Part shown: piece by piece, positions 30,442 to 41,224 of the stretch
Layout of the letters: each line of letters opens with the position of its first letter
Numbering within the stretch: position 1 is the stretch's first letter
Source of the DNA: Dickeya dianthicola NCPPB 453
Lineage (GTDB): Bacteria > Pseudomonadota > Gammaproteobacteria > Enterobacterales > Enterobacteriaceae
Length of the DNA stretch: 64,000 nucleotides
Reading direction: 5' to 3'
Assembly (NCBI RefSeq): GCF_000365305.1
Contig: NZ_CM001841.1
Span: 621,551 to 685,550 of the forward strand
The notes under the pieces: model-generated
What the model was told of the DNA's origin: nothing
Seen by the model: only the letters and a program-made list of their open reading frames with translations
Databases searched by the model: none
Position numbers and translations under genes: made by a program

Positions 30442-31875
30442 CTAATTGTTCTGGTATATATCTTTGTAAACGCGGCTTTCGAAGCGAACCAGCGGAATGC
30501 GACGTTCTTTCTGATCTTCCGGCGGAACTGCGTAACTGGAGAGATACTGCACAAAGGCCATTCGCTGGCCGCTGGCGGTGGTGATAAAGCCCGCCAGATT
30601 GTACACTCCTTGCAGCGCGCCGGTTTTGGCTGAGACTTTGCCATCAAGTCCGGCTTCATGCAGGCCGGCACGATAGCGTAATGTCCCGTCATAGCCCGCC
30701 AATGGCAACATCTTAATGTAATTCAATTCGTTATCGTGCTGAGCGATATATTGTAGCACCTGCATCATGGTTGCCGGTGCGATCAGGTTATGTCTGGACA
30801 GCCCCGAGCCGTCAACGATGATGGTATTGCCCAGGTCGATTCCGGCTTTCTGACGCAGGATCTGACGAACGGCGTCAGCGCCGGCGCGCCAGGTTCCGGG
30901 AACCTTGAAACGCTCATGCCCAATAGTGCGAAAGACGGTATCGGCAATCATGTTGTCCGATTTTTTCAGCATGGTGGTCAGCAATTCATGCAACGGCTCT
31001 GATTCGGTTTGCGCCAGTACGGTGCCGTGAGCGCCAGGCAACGATTGCCGGCGCAGGCTGCCAGCGATGCGGATATCCGCCTGCTGCAGTTCGTCTTTCA
31101 CGATCGCGCCGGCGTAACTGGCGCCGTCTTGTATGGCGAACGCCAGCGGCAACGGTTCGGCACGTTGTGTCAGACAACCAGTAACGGTAAAGCGGCTGAG
31201 TTCACCCGGCACCACATCCAGCTCGCAATACTGAGCGTCCGGCGACCCTTTCGGCAGGGTGCGAACTTCGCTGAACATTTGCACCGGATAATAGGACGCG
31301 ACGCGGATGAATGCGTTATCGCCTGCCTTGGGAGCGCTATAGAGCGAGATGGAGAAGCAGTTTTTGTCGACAATCGCCGCGGCGGGCGGCGCACTGAAAC
31401 ACTGAGTCATATCGTTCCAGGGCCAGCCGGGCGCCTTGTCGTGGCTGGCGAACACGGATGTGTCGATCAGTACGTCGCCGCTGATTTCACGAATTCCCCG
31501 TTTCTTCAGTTCCTGTACCATGTTGTGGAGTTGCTGTCGTTTCAGCGATGGATCGCCGCTAAAGCGCACCGCCAGATTGCCGCGTAACACCCCGTTGGTG
31601 AGTGTACCGCTGCTTTCCATCGTGGTGACGAAACGGTAATCCGGCCCCAGTTGCAACAACGCCGCCAGCGCGGTGATGACTTTCTGCGTACTGGCGGGCA
31701 GCGCCATCTGCTGGCTGTGGTAATCGACAGTCGGGGTAGATGCGCCGATTTTTTGCACCACCAGCGCCAGATTGGCTCCATCGGGCAAATATTTGGTGTA
31801 TTCGTCAATGGGGACGGCGTTGGCCTGCAGGGCAACTGCGCAGGAAAAACCGGTCAGAATCGATAAAAAACGCAT
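30442..31875 (-). CDS. dacB: D-alanyl-D-alanine carboxypeptidase/endopeptidase (PBP4)
   Basis: 477 residues, as in E. coli. A periplasmic class C penicillin-binding protein that trims and cleaves murein cross-links. A signal peptide covers about 1-20 (MRFLSILTGFSCAVALQANA). The active-site triads are complete: SxxK as ASTQK near residue 62, SxN as KSDNMIADTVF near 305, and KTG as SAKTGALQG near 417. The inserted domains typical of PBP4 lie between the first and second motif. Divergent from greA as in E. coli. Confidence 0.97.
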   Translation of the reverse strand: MRFLSILTGFSCAVALQANAVPIDEYTKYLPDGANLALVVQKIGASTPTVDYHSQQMALPASTQKVITALAALLQLGPDYRFVTTMESSGTLTNGVLRGNLAVRFSGDPSLKRQQLHNMVQELKKRGIREISGDVLIDTSVFASHDKAPGWPWNDMTQCFSAPPAAAIVDKNCFSISLYSAPKAGDNAFIRVASYYPVQMFSEVRTLPKGSPDAQYCELDVVPGELSRFTVTGCLTQRAEPLPLAFAIQDGASYAGAIVKDELQQADIRIAGSLRRQSLPGAHGTVLAQTESEPLHELLTTMLKKSDNMIADTVFRTIGHERFKVPGTWRAGADAVRQILRQKAGIDLGNTIIVDGSGLSRHNLIAPATMMQVLQYIAQHDNELNYIKMLPLAGYDGTLRYRAGLHEAGLDGKVSAKTGALQGVYNLAGFITTASGQRMAFVQYLSSYAVPPEDQKERRIPLVRFESRVYKDIYQNN

Positions 31876-32139
31876 AATCTCAATTAAGTACAGGGTAACG
31901 TGGTGGTCATACTACGGCGCATCAAGGGATAAAGTAAACGATGACCCTGGTGGAACTCTGGGGTAAAATGCGTATCAAAATGCAAAAACGTGTCTGACCT
32001 GGAAGGAATGTTCCGGGCTAGGCTGTTTTTGTTTAAATTGTCAGGATGCACTGGCATGGAAACATTCCGTCGCAGGTGATTTATCACGTCAGGATGACGG
32101 TAACGTGAGCCGTACGGATTTTTTAGAGGTAGTGACGAT

Positions 32140-32616
32140 ATGAAACAATTTCCGATGACGTTGCGTGGTGCTGAAAAGTTACGCGAAGAGCTGGACTTCC
32201 TGAAGATGGTGCGCCGGCCCGAAATTATTGCGGCGATTGCCGAGGCGCGCGAGCACGGCGATTTGAAGGAAAACGCAGAATACCATGCCGCTCGTGAGCA
32301 GCAAGGATTCTGTGAAGGCCGAATTCAGGAAATTGAAGCCAAACTGTCCAACGCCCAGGTTATTGATGTTACCAAGATGGCGGCGAATGGCCGCGTGATC
32401 TTTGGCGCTACGGTAACCGTGATGAACGTGGACACTGAGGAAGAACAGACCTACCGTATTGTGGGTGACGACGAAGCCGACTTCAAACAGAACCTTATTT
32501 CCGTCAACTCGCCGATTGCTCGGGGGCTGATAGGCAAAGAAGGGGACGATGTGGTGACGATCAGCACGCCGGGTGGGGTCGTAGAGTACGAAATCCTGAA
32601 AGTGGAATATCTCTGA
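32140..32616 (+). CDS. greA: Transcription elongation factor GreA
   Basis: 158 residues, as in E. coli. It rescues backtracked RNA polymerase by stimulating transcript cleavage. The N-terminal coiled coil contains [14 protein letters not shown] and, at the tip, [20 protein letters not shown] with the acidic Asp/Glu pair that acts in the active centre. The C-terminal globular domain has [20 protein letters not shown]. The 264-base gap upstream (31876-32139) separates it from divergent dacB and holds both promoters. Confidence 0.98.
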   Translation: MKQFPMTLRGAEKLREELDFLKMVRRPEIIAAIAEAREHGDLKENAEYHAAREQQGFCEGRIQEIEAKLSNAQVIDVTKMAANGRVIFGATVTVMNVDTEEEQTYRIVGDDEADFKQNLISVNSPIARGLIGKEGDDVVTISTPGGVVEYEILKVEYL

Positions 32617-32658
32617 TTCCGGTTGACTGGCAAGACCAGTCTCGATTGTAAAGAAAGG

Positions 32659-32684
32659 AAAAAGGCCGATATCGGCCTTTTTTC
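32659..32684 (+). terminator. Terminator after greA
   Basis: AAAAAGGCCGAT/ATCGGCCTTTTTT is a perfect palindrome with flanking A and T runs, so it can act on both strands. It lies 43 bases after greA and beyond the 3' end of convergent yhbY. Confidence 0.92.
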
Positions 32685-32739
32685 TCACCAGCGGGTCATG
32701 GAACCTTGCTGGGAAACAGGGTAACCTGAATCAAAAATG

Positions 32740-33033
32740 TTAACGAGGCAGCACAATCTTGCGTTCTTTTGACGCACGATAGAGCACCAGAGTGTGGCCG
32801 ATGACCTGGACATTACTGGCGCCGGTTTCGCGCAGAATGGCATCGACAATCAGGCCCTTGGTTTCACGATCCTCAGCGGCGATTTTCACCTTGATCAGTT
32901 CGTGATGTTCCAAAGCCTGCTCGATTTCAGCTAGCACACCTTCAGTGAGGCCGTTGTTGCCCAGCATAACGACTGGCTTTAACGGATGAGCCAAGCCTTT
33001 CAGGTGCTGTTTTTGTTTGTTACTCAGATTCAT
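32740..33033 (-). CDS. yhbY: Ribosome-associated CRM-domain RNA-binding protein YhbY
   Basis: 97 residues, one CRM domain. It associates with pre-50S particles in E. coli. Typical sequence: LSNKQKQHLKGLAHPLKPVV then MLGNNGLTEGVLAEIEQAL with the GxxG-like loop, and VIGHTLVLYRAS near the C-terminus. Divergent from rlmE, with promoters in the 157-base gap. Confidence 0.95.
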   Translation of the reverse strand: MNLSNKQKQHLKGLAHPLKPVVMLGNNGLTEGVLAEIEQALEHHELIKVKIAAEDRETKGLIVDAILRETGASNVQVIGHTLVLYRASKERKIVLPR

Positions 33034-33190
33034 TGTCTTTTTTGCTTAGGTTGGGATTGAAAACGGGCCATTCTACCGCCATCTCATGATTATCACCAAT
33101 CCAGCTATAAAGATTGGCTGTCGTTGAGACGTTTTGCCCGCCGCAGGCACTTAATTAACACTAGTTAGAAAAATCATAGTTGGAAAATCG

Positions 33191-33820
33191 ATGGCTAACA
33201 AAAAGCGTTCTGCAAGTTCCACCCGCTGGTTGCAGGAACACTTTAGCGATAAATATGTACAGCAGGCGCAGAAAAAAGGGCTTCGCTCGCGCGCTTGGTT
33301 TAAACTTGATGAGATACAACAGACTGACCGGCTGTTCAAACCCGGTATGACCGTGGTGGATCTTGGCGCGGCGCCAGGCGGATGGTCTCAGTATGTTGTC
33401 AGTCAGAACGGTGGAAAAGGGCGCATTATCGCGTGCGATCTTTTACCGATGGATCCTATTGTTGGAGTCGATTTCCTTCAAGGGGATTTTCGTGATGAAT
33501 TAGTGCTTAAAACCCTGCTGGAGCGGGTTGGAGCCGAAAAGGTTCAGGTGGTGATGTCCGACATGGCCCCGAACATGAGCGGTACTCCGGCGGTGGATAT
33601 TCCTCGCGCCATGTATCTGGTTGAACTTGCGCTGGACATGTGTCGGGATATATTAGCGCCGGGCGGCAGTTTCGTAGTGAAAGTATTTCAGGGAGTGGGC
33701 TTCGATGAGTATCTGCGTGAGATTCGCTCCCTGTTTGCGACGGTGAAGATTCGTAAGCCAGATGCCTCGCGAGCCCGGTCCCGTGAGGTGTACATTGTAG
33801 CGACAGGCCGTAAACTGTAG
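33191..33820 (+). CDS. rlmE: 23S rRNA 2'-O-methyltransferase RlmE (FtsJ/RrmJ)
   Basis: 209 residues, as in E. coli. It methylates U2552 in the A loop of 23S rRNA in late 50S assembly. The Rossmann SAM-binding motif is [16 protein letters not shown] (about 55-70). The catalytic K-D-K-E tetrad is represented by Lys in [10 protein letters not shown], Asp in [12 protein letters not shown], Lys in [10 protein letters not shown] and Glu in [11 protein letters not shown]. Forms a unit with ftsH 47 bases downstream. Confidence 0.97.
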   Translation: MANKKRSASSTRWLQEHFSDKYVQQAQKKGLRSRAWFKLDEIQQTDRLFKPGMTVVDLGAAPGGWSQYVVSQNGGKGRIIACDLLPMDPIVGVDFLQGDFRDELVLKTLLERVGAEKVQVVMSDMAPNMSGTPAVDIPRAMYLVELALDMCRDILAPGGSFVVKVFQGVGFDEYLREIRSLFATVKIRKPDASRARSREVYIVATGRKL

Positions 33821-33867
33821 TACCCTGACGCTATTTTTTAACACAGTTGTAATATGAGGTTAATCCC

Positions 33868-35820
33868 TTGAGTGACATGGCGAAAAACCTGATTCTCTGG
33901 TTGGTCATCGCGGTAGTGCTGATGTCCGTATTCCAGAGCTTTGGGCCCAGCGAGTCGAATGGCCGTAGGGTGGATTATTCAACCTTTTTGACTGAAGTGA
34001 ATCAGGATCAGGTTCGTGAAGCGCGTATCAACGGGCGCGAGATTAATGTTGTCAAAAAAGACAGCAGCCGCTACACCACGTACATTCCTGTCAACGATCC
34101 TAAACTGCTGGATAACCTTCTGACCAAAAGTGTGAAAGTGGTTGGCGAACCGCCGGAAGAACCAAGTCTGCTGGCTTCGATCTTCATTTCCTGGTTCCCG
34201 ATGCTGTTGCTGATTGGTGTCTGGATTTTCTTCATGCGCCAGATGCAGGGCGGCGGCGGCAAAGGCGCCATGTCTTTTGGTAAAAGCAAGGCACGGATGC
34301 TGACTGAAGATCAGATTAAAACTACGTTCGCCGATGTGGCGGGCTGTGATGAAGCCAAAGAAGAAGTTGCCGAGTTGGTGGAGTACCTGCGCGAGCCGAG
34401 TCGCTTTCAGAAACTGGGTGGTAAAATTCCGAAAGGCGTACTGATGGTTGGTCCTCCGGGGACTGGTAAAACCTTGTTGGCGAAAGCCATTGCCGGTGAA
34501 GCCAAAGTGCCGTTTTTCACCATTTCCGGTTCTGACTTTGTGGAAATGTTTGTGGGTGTCGGTGCTTCTCGCGTGCGAGACATGTTCGAGCAAGCCAAGA
34601 AAGCTGCGCCTTGCATCATCTTTATTGATGAAATCGACGCCGTAGGCCGCCAGCGTGGCGCGGGTCTGGGCGGTGGTCATGACGAACGCGAGCAGACGCT
34701 GAACCAGATGCTGGTTGAGATGGATGGTTTTGAAGGCAACGAAGGTATCATTGTTATCGCTGCGACTAACCGTCCTGACGTGCTGGATCCGGCGCTGCTG
34801 CGTCCTGGTCGTTTTGACCGTCAGGTGGTGGTTGGTTTGCCGGATGTCCGTGGTCGTGAACAGATTCTGAAAGTCCATATGCGTCGCGTACCGCTGTCGC
34901 CGGATATTGATGCTTCCGTTATCGCGCGCGGCACGCCGGGTTTTTCCGGCGCAGATTTGGCTAACCTGGTGAACGAGGCGGCGTTGTTTGCGGCTCGCGG
35001 CAACCGTCGGGTGGTTTCGATGGTGGAGTTCGAGAAAGCCAAGGACAAAATCATGATGGGGGCGGAACGCCGCTCTATGGTGATGACCGAAGCACAGAAA
35101 GAATCCACCGCTTATCACGAGGCCGGCCATGCGATTATTGGCCGTTTGGTGCCGGAACACGATCCGGTACACAAGGTGACGATCATTCCGCGCGGCCGTG
35201 CTTTAGGTGTGACTTTCTTCCTGCCCGAGGGGGATGCGATCAGCGCCAGCCGTCAGAAACTGGAAAGCCAGATTTCTACGCTGTACGGCGGCCGTCTGGC
35301 TGAAGAAATCATCTACGGTTTCGAGCATGTTTCTACCGGCGCTTCCAACGACATCAAAGTGGCCACATCCATCGCCCGCAACATGGTGACGCAATGGGGT
35401 TTTTCGGAAAAGTTGGGACCGTTGCTGTATGCGGAAGAAGAGGGTGAAGTGTTCCTCGGTCGTTCTGTCGCCAAAGCCAAGCATATGTCGGATGAAACGG
35501 CGCGTATCATCGATCAGGAAGTTAAGGCGCTGATTGAGCGTAATTACCAGCGTGCTCGCGAATTGCTGATGGCTAATATGGATATTCTGCATTCGATGAA
35601 GGACGCGTTGATGAAGTATGAGACTATCGATGCGCCGCAAATCGACGATCTGATGTCGCGTAAAGACGTTCGTCCGCCCGCTGGTTGGGAGGAACCGACT
35701 TCGGGTAATACCCCTTCGTCGTCTGACAATGGCGGGGCCCCCAAGGCACCGACGCCGGCGGACGAGCCTCACACGCCGACACCGGGTAATACCATGTCTG
35801 GGCCCTTGAACGACAAGTAA
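33868..35820 (+). CDS. ftsH: ATP-dependent zinc metalloprotease FtsH
   Basis: 650 residues from a TTG at 33868 or 647 from the ATG at 33877. The TTG has AGGT eight bases before it, while the ATG would be too far from any ribosome-binding sequence, so the TTG is favoured. A membrane-anchored hexameric AAA+ protease degrading membrane proteins and LpxC, sigma-32 and others. TM1 is about 8-24, TM2 about 100-120 ([18 protein letters not shown]). Walker A GPPGTGKT, Walker [12 protein letters not shown], second region of homology with RPGRFDRQ, and zinc site HEAGH are complete. The C-terminal tail is Pro-rich. Confidence 0.98.
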   Translation: MSDMAKNLILWLVIAVVLMSVFQSFGPSESNGRRVDYSTFLTEVNQDQVREARINGREINVVKKDSSRYTTYIPVNDPKLLDNLLTKSVKVVGEPPEEPSLLASIFISWFPMLLLIGVWIFFMRQMQGGGGKGAMSFGKSKARMLTEDQIKTTFADVAGCDEAKEEVAELVEYLREPSRFQKLGGKIPKGVLMVGPPGTGKTLLAKAIAGEAKVPFFTISGSDFVEMFVGVGASRVRDMFEQAKKAAPCIIFIDEIDAVGRQRGAGLGGGHDEREQTLNQMLVEMDGFEGNEGIIVIAATNRPDVLDPALLRPGRFDRQVVVGLPDVRGREQILKVHMRRVPLSPDIDASVIARGTPGFSGADLANLVNEAALFAARGNRRVVSMVEFEKAKDKIMMGAERRSMVMTEAQKESTAYHEAGHAIIGRLVPEHDPVHKVTIIPRGRALGVTFFLPEGDAISASRQKLESQISTLYGGRLAEEIIYGFEHVSTGASNDIKVATSIARNMVTQWGFSEKLGPLLYAEEEGEVFLGRSVAKAKHMSDETARIIDQEVKALIERNYQRARELLMANMDILHSMKDALMKYETIDAPQIDDLMSRKDVRPPAGWEEPTSGNTPSSSDNGGAPKAPTPADEPHTPTPGNTMSGPLNDK

Positions 35821-35857
35821 TGGTATGACGGCTCCAGGCGGGCCATAGTTCCCCTTC

Positions 35858-35882
35858 AACCCCGGCTTGCCGGGGTTTTTTA
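35858..35882 (+). terminator. Terminator after ftsH
   Basis: AACCCCGGC, a 2-base loop, GCCGGGGTT and a TTTT tail, 38 bases after the ftsH stop and 44 bases before the folP start. Confidence 0.9.
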
Positions 35883-35925
35883 CTCCGGGAAGGCATGCTG
35901 GTTGGACGAATTTAAGAAGCAAAAC

Positions 35926-36759
35926 ATGAAACTGAACGCTCGCGGATTGACGTTGGATCTCACCTGCCCCCAGATTATGGGGATTTTGAATGTAACCCCG
36001 GATTCTTTCTCTGACGGCGGTAAACACAACACGCTGAACACTGCTTTGATCCATGCCGAGCAGATGATTTCTGCAGGCGCCACGTTCATTGATGTGGGGG
36101 GGGAGTCTACCCGGCCGGGCGCAGATGAAGTCAGTACCAATGAAGAGCTGGAACGGGTCGTGCCGGTGGTGGAAGCGTTGGCGCAACGCTTTGAAACCTG
36201 GATTTCAGTGGATACATCCAAGCCAGAAGTGATTACCGCCAGCGCGCAGGCTGGCGCACACCTGATCAACGATATTCGGGCGCTTAGGGAACCGGGAGCG
36301 CTGGAGGCGGCGGCGGCAACAGGCCTTCCTGTATGCCTGATGCATATGCAGGGATTGCCAAGAACCATGCAACATACGCCGCATTATGACGACGTGGTAG
36401 GTGAGGTTTCGGCGTTTTTTGAGCATCATATTGCCCGTTGTGTCGCAGCCGGTATTCCGCGCGACCAGTTACTGCTGGATCCGGGGTTCGGCTTCGGCAA
36501 GAATCTACAGCATAATTATCGGTTGCTGGGGCACTTGGAAGCATTACATCGCTTCGGTTTGCCGCTGCTGGTCGGTATGTCCAGAAAAACCATGATTGGG
36601 CAATTGCTGGGTGTTCCGCCGCTTGAGCGGGTTCATGGCAGCGTCGCATGCGCGGTTATTGCCGCAATGAAGGGCGCCCATATTATCCGTGTTCATGATG
36701 TGAAAGCGACGGTGGATGCAATACGTGTAGTCGAAGCAACTCTATCAGCGAAGGAATAA
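35926..36759 (+). CDS. folP: Dihydropteroate synthase
   Basis: 277 residues (E. coli 282). It condenses p-aminobenzoate with dihydropterin diphosphate in folate synthesis and is the sulfonamide target. The pterin-binding TIM barrel has [61 protein letters not shown] and a terminal [15 protein letters not shown] at 35926 (MKLNARGL) is preferred by homology and the AAGAAG ahead of it; an earlier in-frame TTG is not. Eight bases separate it from glmM. Confidence 0.97.
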   Translation: MKLNARGLTLDLTCPQIMGILNVTPDSFSDGGKHNTLNTALIHAEQMISAGATFIDVGGESTRPGADEVSTNEELERVVPVVEALAQRFETWISVDTSKPEVITASAQAGAHLINDIRALREPGALEAAAATGLPVCLMHMQGLPRTMQHTPHYDDVVGEVSAFFEHHIARCVAAGIPRDQLLLDPGFGFGKNLQHNYRLLGHLEALHRFGLPLLVGMSRKTMIGQLLGVPPLERVHGSVACAVIAAMKGAHIIRVHDVKATVDAIRVVEATLSAKE

Positions 36760-36767
36760 CAACAATT

Positions 36768-38105
36768 ATGAGTAGCCGCAAATATTTTGGCACTGACGGT
36801 ATTCGGGGCAAGGTGGGTGATCTGCCGATTACGCCTGATTTTGTATTGAAGCTGGGATGGGCTGCCGGCAAAGTTCTGGCGCGTCATGGTTCCAGAAAAA
36901 TTATTATTGGTAAAGATACCCGTATTTCCGGCTATATGCTGGAGTCCGCACTTGAGGCCGGGCTGGCGGCGGCTGGTTTGTCCGCCTCGTTTACCGGACC
37001 TATGCCAACCCCGGCGGTGGCTTATCTGACCCGCACCTTTCGTGCTGAAGCCGGGATCGTAATTTCGGCGTCACATAACCCCTACTACGACAACGGCATC
37101 AAGTTCTTTTCGATTGACGGCACCAAGCTGCCGGACGAAGTGGAAGAGGCGATCGAAGCGGAAATGGAAAAAACATTGACCTGCGTCGAATCCGCCGAAT
37201 TGGGCAAGGCGAACCGTATCGTTGATGCTGCCGGGCGCTATATCGAATTTTGTAAAGGCACGTTTCCCAGTGAACTGAGCCTCAGCGGCCTTAAAATCGT
37301 GGTGGATTGCGCAAATGGCGCTACCTATCATATTGCACCCAGCGTATTGCGTGAATTGGGCGCCCAGGTAATTGCCATTGGCTGTGAACCTGATGGCATG
37401 AACATCAATGAACAGTGCGGGGCTACAGATGTCACGCAACTGCAGGCGCGGGTACTGTCTGAAAAAGCAGATGTCGGTCTGGCGTTTGATGGTGATGGCG
37501 ATCGCCTGATTATGGTCGATCACCAGGGCAACAAAGTCGATGGCGATCAGATCCTGTACATTATCGCGCGCGAAGCGTTGCGTCAGGGTCAACTGCGCGG
37601 TGGTGCGGTCGGTACATTGATGAGTAACATGGGGCTGGAGCTGGCGTTAAAACAGTTAGGGGTCCCGTTTGCCCGAGCCAAGGTGGGAGACCGCTATGTG
37701 CTGGAGCTGATGCAGTCAAAAGGCTGGCGTCTGGGCGCTGAAAACTCAGGCCACGTTATCCTGTTGGATAAAACTACTACCGGTGATGGCGTTATCGCAG
37801 GTTTGCAGGTACTGACAGCTATAGTCCGCAACCATATGAGCCTGCATGACCTGTGCAGCGGTATGAAACTCTTTCCGCAAATACTGGTCAATGTGCATTT
37901 TTCAGGGGAAGGCGACCCGCTGGAAAGCGAGTCGGTGAAACAGGCCACACAAGCGGTGGAAGAGCAATTGGCCGGTCGCGGCCGGGTACTGCTGCGCAAG
38001 TCCGGTACTGAACCCTTGATCCGGGTAATGGTGGAAGGGGAAGACGAAGCGATGGTGATGCAGATGGCACACCGAATTGCCGATGCGGTAAAAGCGGCAG
38101 GTTAA
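36768..38105 (+). CDS. glmM: Phosphoglucosamine mutase
   Basis: 445 residues, as in E. coli. It converts glucosamine-6-phosphate to glucosamine-1-phosphate for UDP-GlcNAc, feeding murein and lipid A synthesis. The catalytic phosphoserine loop is [14 protein letters not shown] (about 98-111), the metal loop is AFDGDGDRL (about 240-248), the sugar-binding loop is AENSGH and the phosphate-binding loop [14 protein letters not shown]. Co-transcribed with folP. Confidence 0.98.
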   Translation: MSSRKYFGTDGIRGKVGDLPITPDFVLKLGWAAGKVLARHGSRKIIIGKDTRISGYMLESALEAGLAAAGLSASFTGPMPTPAVAYLTRTFRAEAGIVISASHNPYYDNGIKFFSIDGTKLPDEVEEAIEAEMEKTLTCVESAELGKANRIVDAAGRYIEFCKGTFPSELSLSGLKIVVDCANGATYHIAPSVLRELGAQVIAIGCEPDGMNINEQCGATDVTQLQARVLSEKADVGLAFDGDGDRLIMVDHQGNKVDGDQILYIIAREALRQGQLRGGAVGTLMSNMGLELALKQLGVPFARAKVGDRYVLELMQSKGWRLGAENSGHVILLDKTTTGDGVIAGLQVLTAIVRNHMSLHDLCSGMKLFPQILVNVHFSGEGDPLESESVKQATQAVEEQLAGRGRVLLRKSGTEPLIRVMVEGEDEAMVMQMAHRIADAVKAAG

Positions 38106-38403
38106 GCGGCAGAATAATGCATCGACCGTGTGACAGGCAGCGAATGCGCGTCACACGGCATGATAGCGTGAATGCTGTGTAATCAAGTCGGCTAGTCGCT
38201 CTCTGGTCTTTCTTTCCCGGTCGCTGTTTTTTTCCTCAATCAGTGGGTTGGCGCCAAATTACCCTTGCGTACGCCCAGTGCTTTAGTTAGTATTCAGACC
38301 CGCTTTATGGGGGAGTTATCTCTCCTTATACGGGTTGTCGCGGGTAAGCCGCAAGAATTAGCGATGCCTCGCCAGGTGGCGGGGATAAATAATGGGTACG
38401 ACT
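38106..38403. other. glmM-secG intergenic region
   Basis: A 298-base gap. At 38126-38158 CCGTGTGAC and GTCACACGG form a 9-bp hairpin with a 15-base loop but no T run. The secG promoter is expected in the second half; I do not see a near-consensus pair. No open frame here looks coding. Confidence 0.5.
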
Positions 38404-38739
38404 ATGTACGAAGCTCTTCTGGTAATTTTCCTGATTGTGGCGATTGGCCTGGTTGGTCTTATCATGCTGCAGCAAGGTAAAGGTGCAGATATGGGAGCGT
38501 CGTTCGGAGCAGGGGCTTCCGCTACCTTGTTTGGTTCAAGCGGATCCGGTAATTTCATGACCCGAATGACGGCGCTGTTTGCCACGCTGTTTTTCGTACT
38601 CAGCCTGATTCTGGGGAACATGAGTTCCAACCACAGCAAGCAAGGCAGCGAGTGGGAAAACCTGAATCAGCCGGCTGCGCCCGAAAAAGCAGAGCAGTCA
38701 AAAGCACCGGCTGCACCGTCAAGCGATATTCCTAAATAA
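38404..38739 (+). CDS. secG: Preprotein translocase subunit SecG
   Basis: 111 residues (E. coli 110). Accessory subunit of SecYEG that assists SecA-driven export. Two membrane helices: about 2-21 (YEALLVIFLIVAIGLVGLIM) and about 55-72, with the conserved QQGKGADMGASFGAGASAT and LFGSSGSGNFMTR between them. ATG at 38404 is chosen by homology; an ATG at 38392 would add MGTT. Followed by leuU as in E. coli. Confidence 0.95.
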   Translation: MYEALLVIFLIVAIGLVGLIMLQQGKGADMGASFGAGASATLFGSSGSGNFMTRMTALFATLFFVLSLILGNMSSNHSKQGSEWENLNQPAAPEKAEQSKAPAAPSSDIPK

Positions 38740-38793
38740 TCGCAGACGTTTCATCGGCGGGTGAATGCCGCTGATGATAAAAACAGTTGTGAT

Positions 38794-38880
38794 GCCGAGG
38801 TGGTGGAATTGGTAGACACGCTACCTTGAGGTGGTAGTGCCCGATTGGGCTTACGGGTTCAAGTCCCGTCCTCGGTACCA
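38794..38880 (+). tRNA. leuU: tRNA-Leu (GAG)
   Basis: 87-base class II tRNA with encoded CCA. Acceptor GCCGAGG pairs with CCTCGGT-type 3' strand, the anticodon arm is CTACC TTGAGGT GGTAG with anticodon GAG, a long variable arm follows (TGCCCGATTGGGCTTA) and the T-arm is GGGTTCAAGTCCC. Located 54 bases after secG, as leuU in E. coli. Confidence 0.96.
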
Positions 38881-38894
38881 ATCCTATAGATAAC

Positions 38895-38923
38895 TTGCAT
38901 TTTCGAAGTTGTCAGCGTAGTAT
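38895..38923 (+). promoter_or_regulatory. Promoter of the metY-rimP-nusA-infB operon
   Basis: TTGCAT (38895-38900), a 17-base spacer and TAGTAT (38918-38923) make a good sigma-70 promoter, with initiation predicted about 10 bases before metY. In E. coli this long operon also starts at metY. Confidence 0.7.
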
Positions 38924-38939
38924 TTGCCACGTTTTCGGA

Positions 38940-39016
<77 letters not shown>

Positions 39017-39150
39017 CTTAACTTCCCGAAAGAGTTTTTTTTCAAATAAACTGTATTGTATCAAGCGCGTTATCTACGGTGAATTCTGAAAGAATACTTG
39101 ATGGTAGTTATGCCGCAGTAGTTTGCGGTAAATAGGGTCCAGTTGCACAA

Positions 39151-39175
39151 AGCCCCGATATATCGGGGTTTTTTG
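39151..39175 (+). terminator. Terminator-like hairpin between metY and rimP
   Basis: A perfect 16-base palindrome CCCCGATATATCGGGG (39153-39168) followed by TTTTTTG. In E. coli terminators also follow metY and only part of transcription continues into rimP-nusA-infB, relieved by NusA-dependent control. Confidence 0.8.
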
Positions 39176-39234
39176 TTATCTGACAACAGAATTACTGGGC
39201 TATTAAGCCCTTTTTTTATGTCTTGGGGGTGGGC

Positions 39235-39687
39235 TTGTCCACATTAGAACAAAAGTTAACAGAGATGATTTCGGCACCTGTTGAAGCCCTGGGCTATGAG
39301 CTGGTGGGCATTGAGTTCATTCGGGGACGCCAGTCGACACTGCGAATCTATATTGATAGTGAAGATGGCATCACTGTTGATGATTGTGCTGATGTTAGCC
39401 ACCAGGTCAGTGCGGTACTGGATGTTGAGGATCCCATATCCGTTGCTTATAACCTGGAAGTGTCGTCGCCGGGCCTGGAACGGCCACTCTTTACCGCGGC
39501 GCATTACGAGCGTTTCGTGGGTGAAGAAGTTAGCCTGGTGCTGCGCATGGCGGTGCAGAATCGCCGTAAGTGGCAGGGCATCATCAAATCCGTTGAGGGA
39601 GAGATGATCACCGCAACAGTGGAAGGCAAAGATGAAGTGTTCGCGCTGAGCAATATCCAGAAGGCGAACCTGGTACCCCACTTTTAA
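39235..39687 (+). CDS. rimP: Ribosome maturation factor RimP
   Basis: 150 residues, as in E. coli. It is needed for 30S assembly. The start is a TTG at 39235, giving [20 protein letters not shown] after TTGGGGGTGG; an upstream in-frame TTG at 39223 adds four residues and is less likely. Conserved segments: [20 protein letters not shown] and [11 protein letters not shown]. Starts the protein-coding part of the metY operon. Confidence 0.94.
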   Translation: MSTLEQKLTEMISAPVEALGYELVGIEFIRGRQSTLRIYIDSEDGITVDDCADVSHQVSAVLDVEDPISVAYNLEVSSPGLERPLFTAAHYERFVGEEVSLVLRMAVQNRRKWQGIIKSVEGEMITATVEGKDEVFALSNIQKANLVPHF

Positions 39688-39708
39688 AGTTTGGATGAGG
39701 CAACTAGG

Positions 39709-41199
39709 ATGAATAAAGAGATTCTGGCTGTTGTTGAAGCGGTTTCCAATGAAAAAGCCGTGCCGCGTGAAAAGATTTTTGAAGCGCTGGAGACCGCACT
39801 GGCGACAGCAACCAAGAAAAAGTACGAGCAGGAGATTGATGTTCGTGTCTGTATCGATCGTAAAACCGGCGATTTCGATACTTTTCGTCGCTGGCTGGTT
39901 GTGAACGAAGTCACCCAGCCGACACGTGAAATTACCCTGGAAGCGGCACAGTTTGAAGAGCCGAGCATGGATCTGGGGGGATACATCGAAGATCAGATCG
40001 AGTCCGTCACTTTTGACCGCATTACCACCCAGACCGCCAAGCAGGTTATCGTGCAGAAAGTGCGTGAAGCCGAGCGTGCGATGGTGGTTGACCAGTTCCG
40101 TGAACAGGAAGGCGAGATCGTCACCGGCGTGGTTAAAAAAGTTAACCGCGATAACATCTCGTTGGATCTGGGCAGCAATGCTGAAGCTGTCATCGGCCGT
40201 GAAGACATGCTGCCGCGTGAAAACTTCCGTCCGGGCGACCGTATCCGCGGCGTATTGTATGCCGTTCGCCCAGAAGCGCGCGGGGCACAGTTATTTGTGA
40301 GCCGCTCCCGCCCTGAAATGCTGATTGAACTGTTCCGTATCGAAGTGCCGGAAATCGGCGAGGAAGTTATCGAGATCAAAGCTGCTGCCCGCGATCCGGG
40401 TTCCCGCGCCAAGATCGCGGTCAAAACCAACGATAAGCGTATTGATCCGGTCGGTGCATGCGTGGGGATGCGCGGTGCGCGCGTTCAGGCGGTATCCAGC
40501 GAGCTGGGCGGCGAGCGTATCGATATCGTTCTGTGGGACGATAATCCGGCGCAGTTTGTCATTAACGCTATGGCGCCAGCCGATGTGGCATCCATTGTGG
40601 TCGACGAAGACAAACACACGATGGACATCGCGGTTGAAGCCGGCAATCTGGCGCAGGCCATTGGCCGCAATGGTCAGAACGTTCGTCTGGCTTCTCAACT
40701 GAGCGGCTGGGAACTGAACGTGATGACGATTGAAGATCTGCAGGCGAAACATCAGGCAGAGGCTCATGCCGCCATCGATATTTTTACCAAGCATCTGGAT
40801 ATTGACGAAGAATTCGCGACGGCGCTGGTTGAAGAAGGTTTCTCTTCGCTGGAAGAGCTGGCTTATGTGCCAATTCATGAACTGCAGGATATCGATGGTC
40901 TGGATGAAGAAACCATCGAAGCTCTGCGTGAACGTGCGAAAGCGGCGCTGACTACGTTAGCTCTGGCGAATGAAGAAAACCGCGGCAGCGGCCAGCCGGC
41001 GGAAGATTTGCTCAATTTATCTGGTCTGTCCCGCGAGCTGGCGTTTAAACTGGCCGCCTGCGGTGTTTGCACGCTGGAAGATCTTGCTGAGCAGGGCGTC
41101 GACGACCTGGCGGATATTGAAGGGCTTGGTGAAGAACAAGCCGGTGAGCTGATTATGGCTGCGCGTAATATCTGTTGGTTTGGTGGCAGTAACGAATAA
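39709..41199 (+). CDS. nusA: Transcription termination/antitermination factor NusA
   Basis: 496 residues (E. coli 495). It binds RNA polymerase and RNA, controlling pausing, termination and antitermination. N-terminal domain about 1-125, S1 domain about 135-200 ([16 protein letters not shown]), KH1 and KH2 about 230-345 ([40 protein letters not shown]), then two acidic helix-hairpin repeats about 364-490. ATG at 39709 is chosen by homology. Confidence 0.98.
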   Translation: MNKEILAVVEAVSNEKAVPREKIFEALETALATATKKKYEQEIDVRVCIDRKTGDFDTFRRWLVVNEVTQPTREITLEAAQFEEPSMDLGGYIEDQIESVTFDRITTQTAKQVIVQKVREAERAMVVDQFREQEGEIVTGVVKKVNRDNISLDLGSNAEAVIGREDMLPRENFRPGDRIRGVLYAVRPEARGAQLFVSRSRPEMLIELFRIEVPEIGEEVIEIKAAARDPGSRAKIAVKTNDKRIDPVGACVGMRGARVQAVSSELGGERIDIVLWDDNPAQFVINAMAPADVASIVVDEDKHTMDIAVEAGNLAQAIGRNGQNVRLASQLSGWELNVMTIEDLQAKHQAEAHAAIDIFTKHLDIDEEFATALVEEGFSSLEELAYVPIHELQDIDGLDEETIEALRERAKAALTTLALANEENRGSGQPAEDLLNLSGLSRELAFKLAACGVCTLEDLAEQGVDDLADIEGLGEEQAGELIMAARNICWFGGSNE

Positions 41200-41224
41200 C
41201 GAACTGTAGCAGGAAAGGAACAGC

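Noticed and set aside
38126-38158. Terminator for folP-glmM
   Set aside because: The stem is followed by GCATGATAGCG rather than a T run, so it is reported only as an unexplained hairpin.
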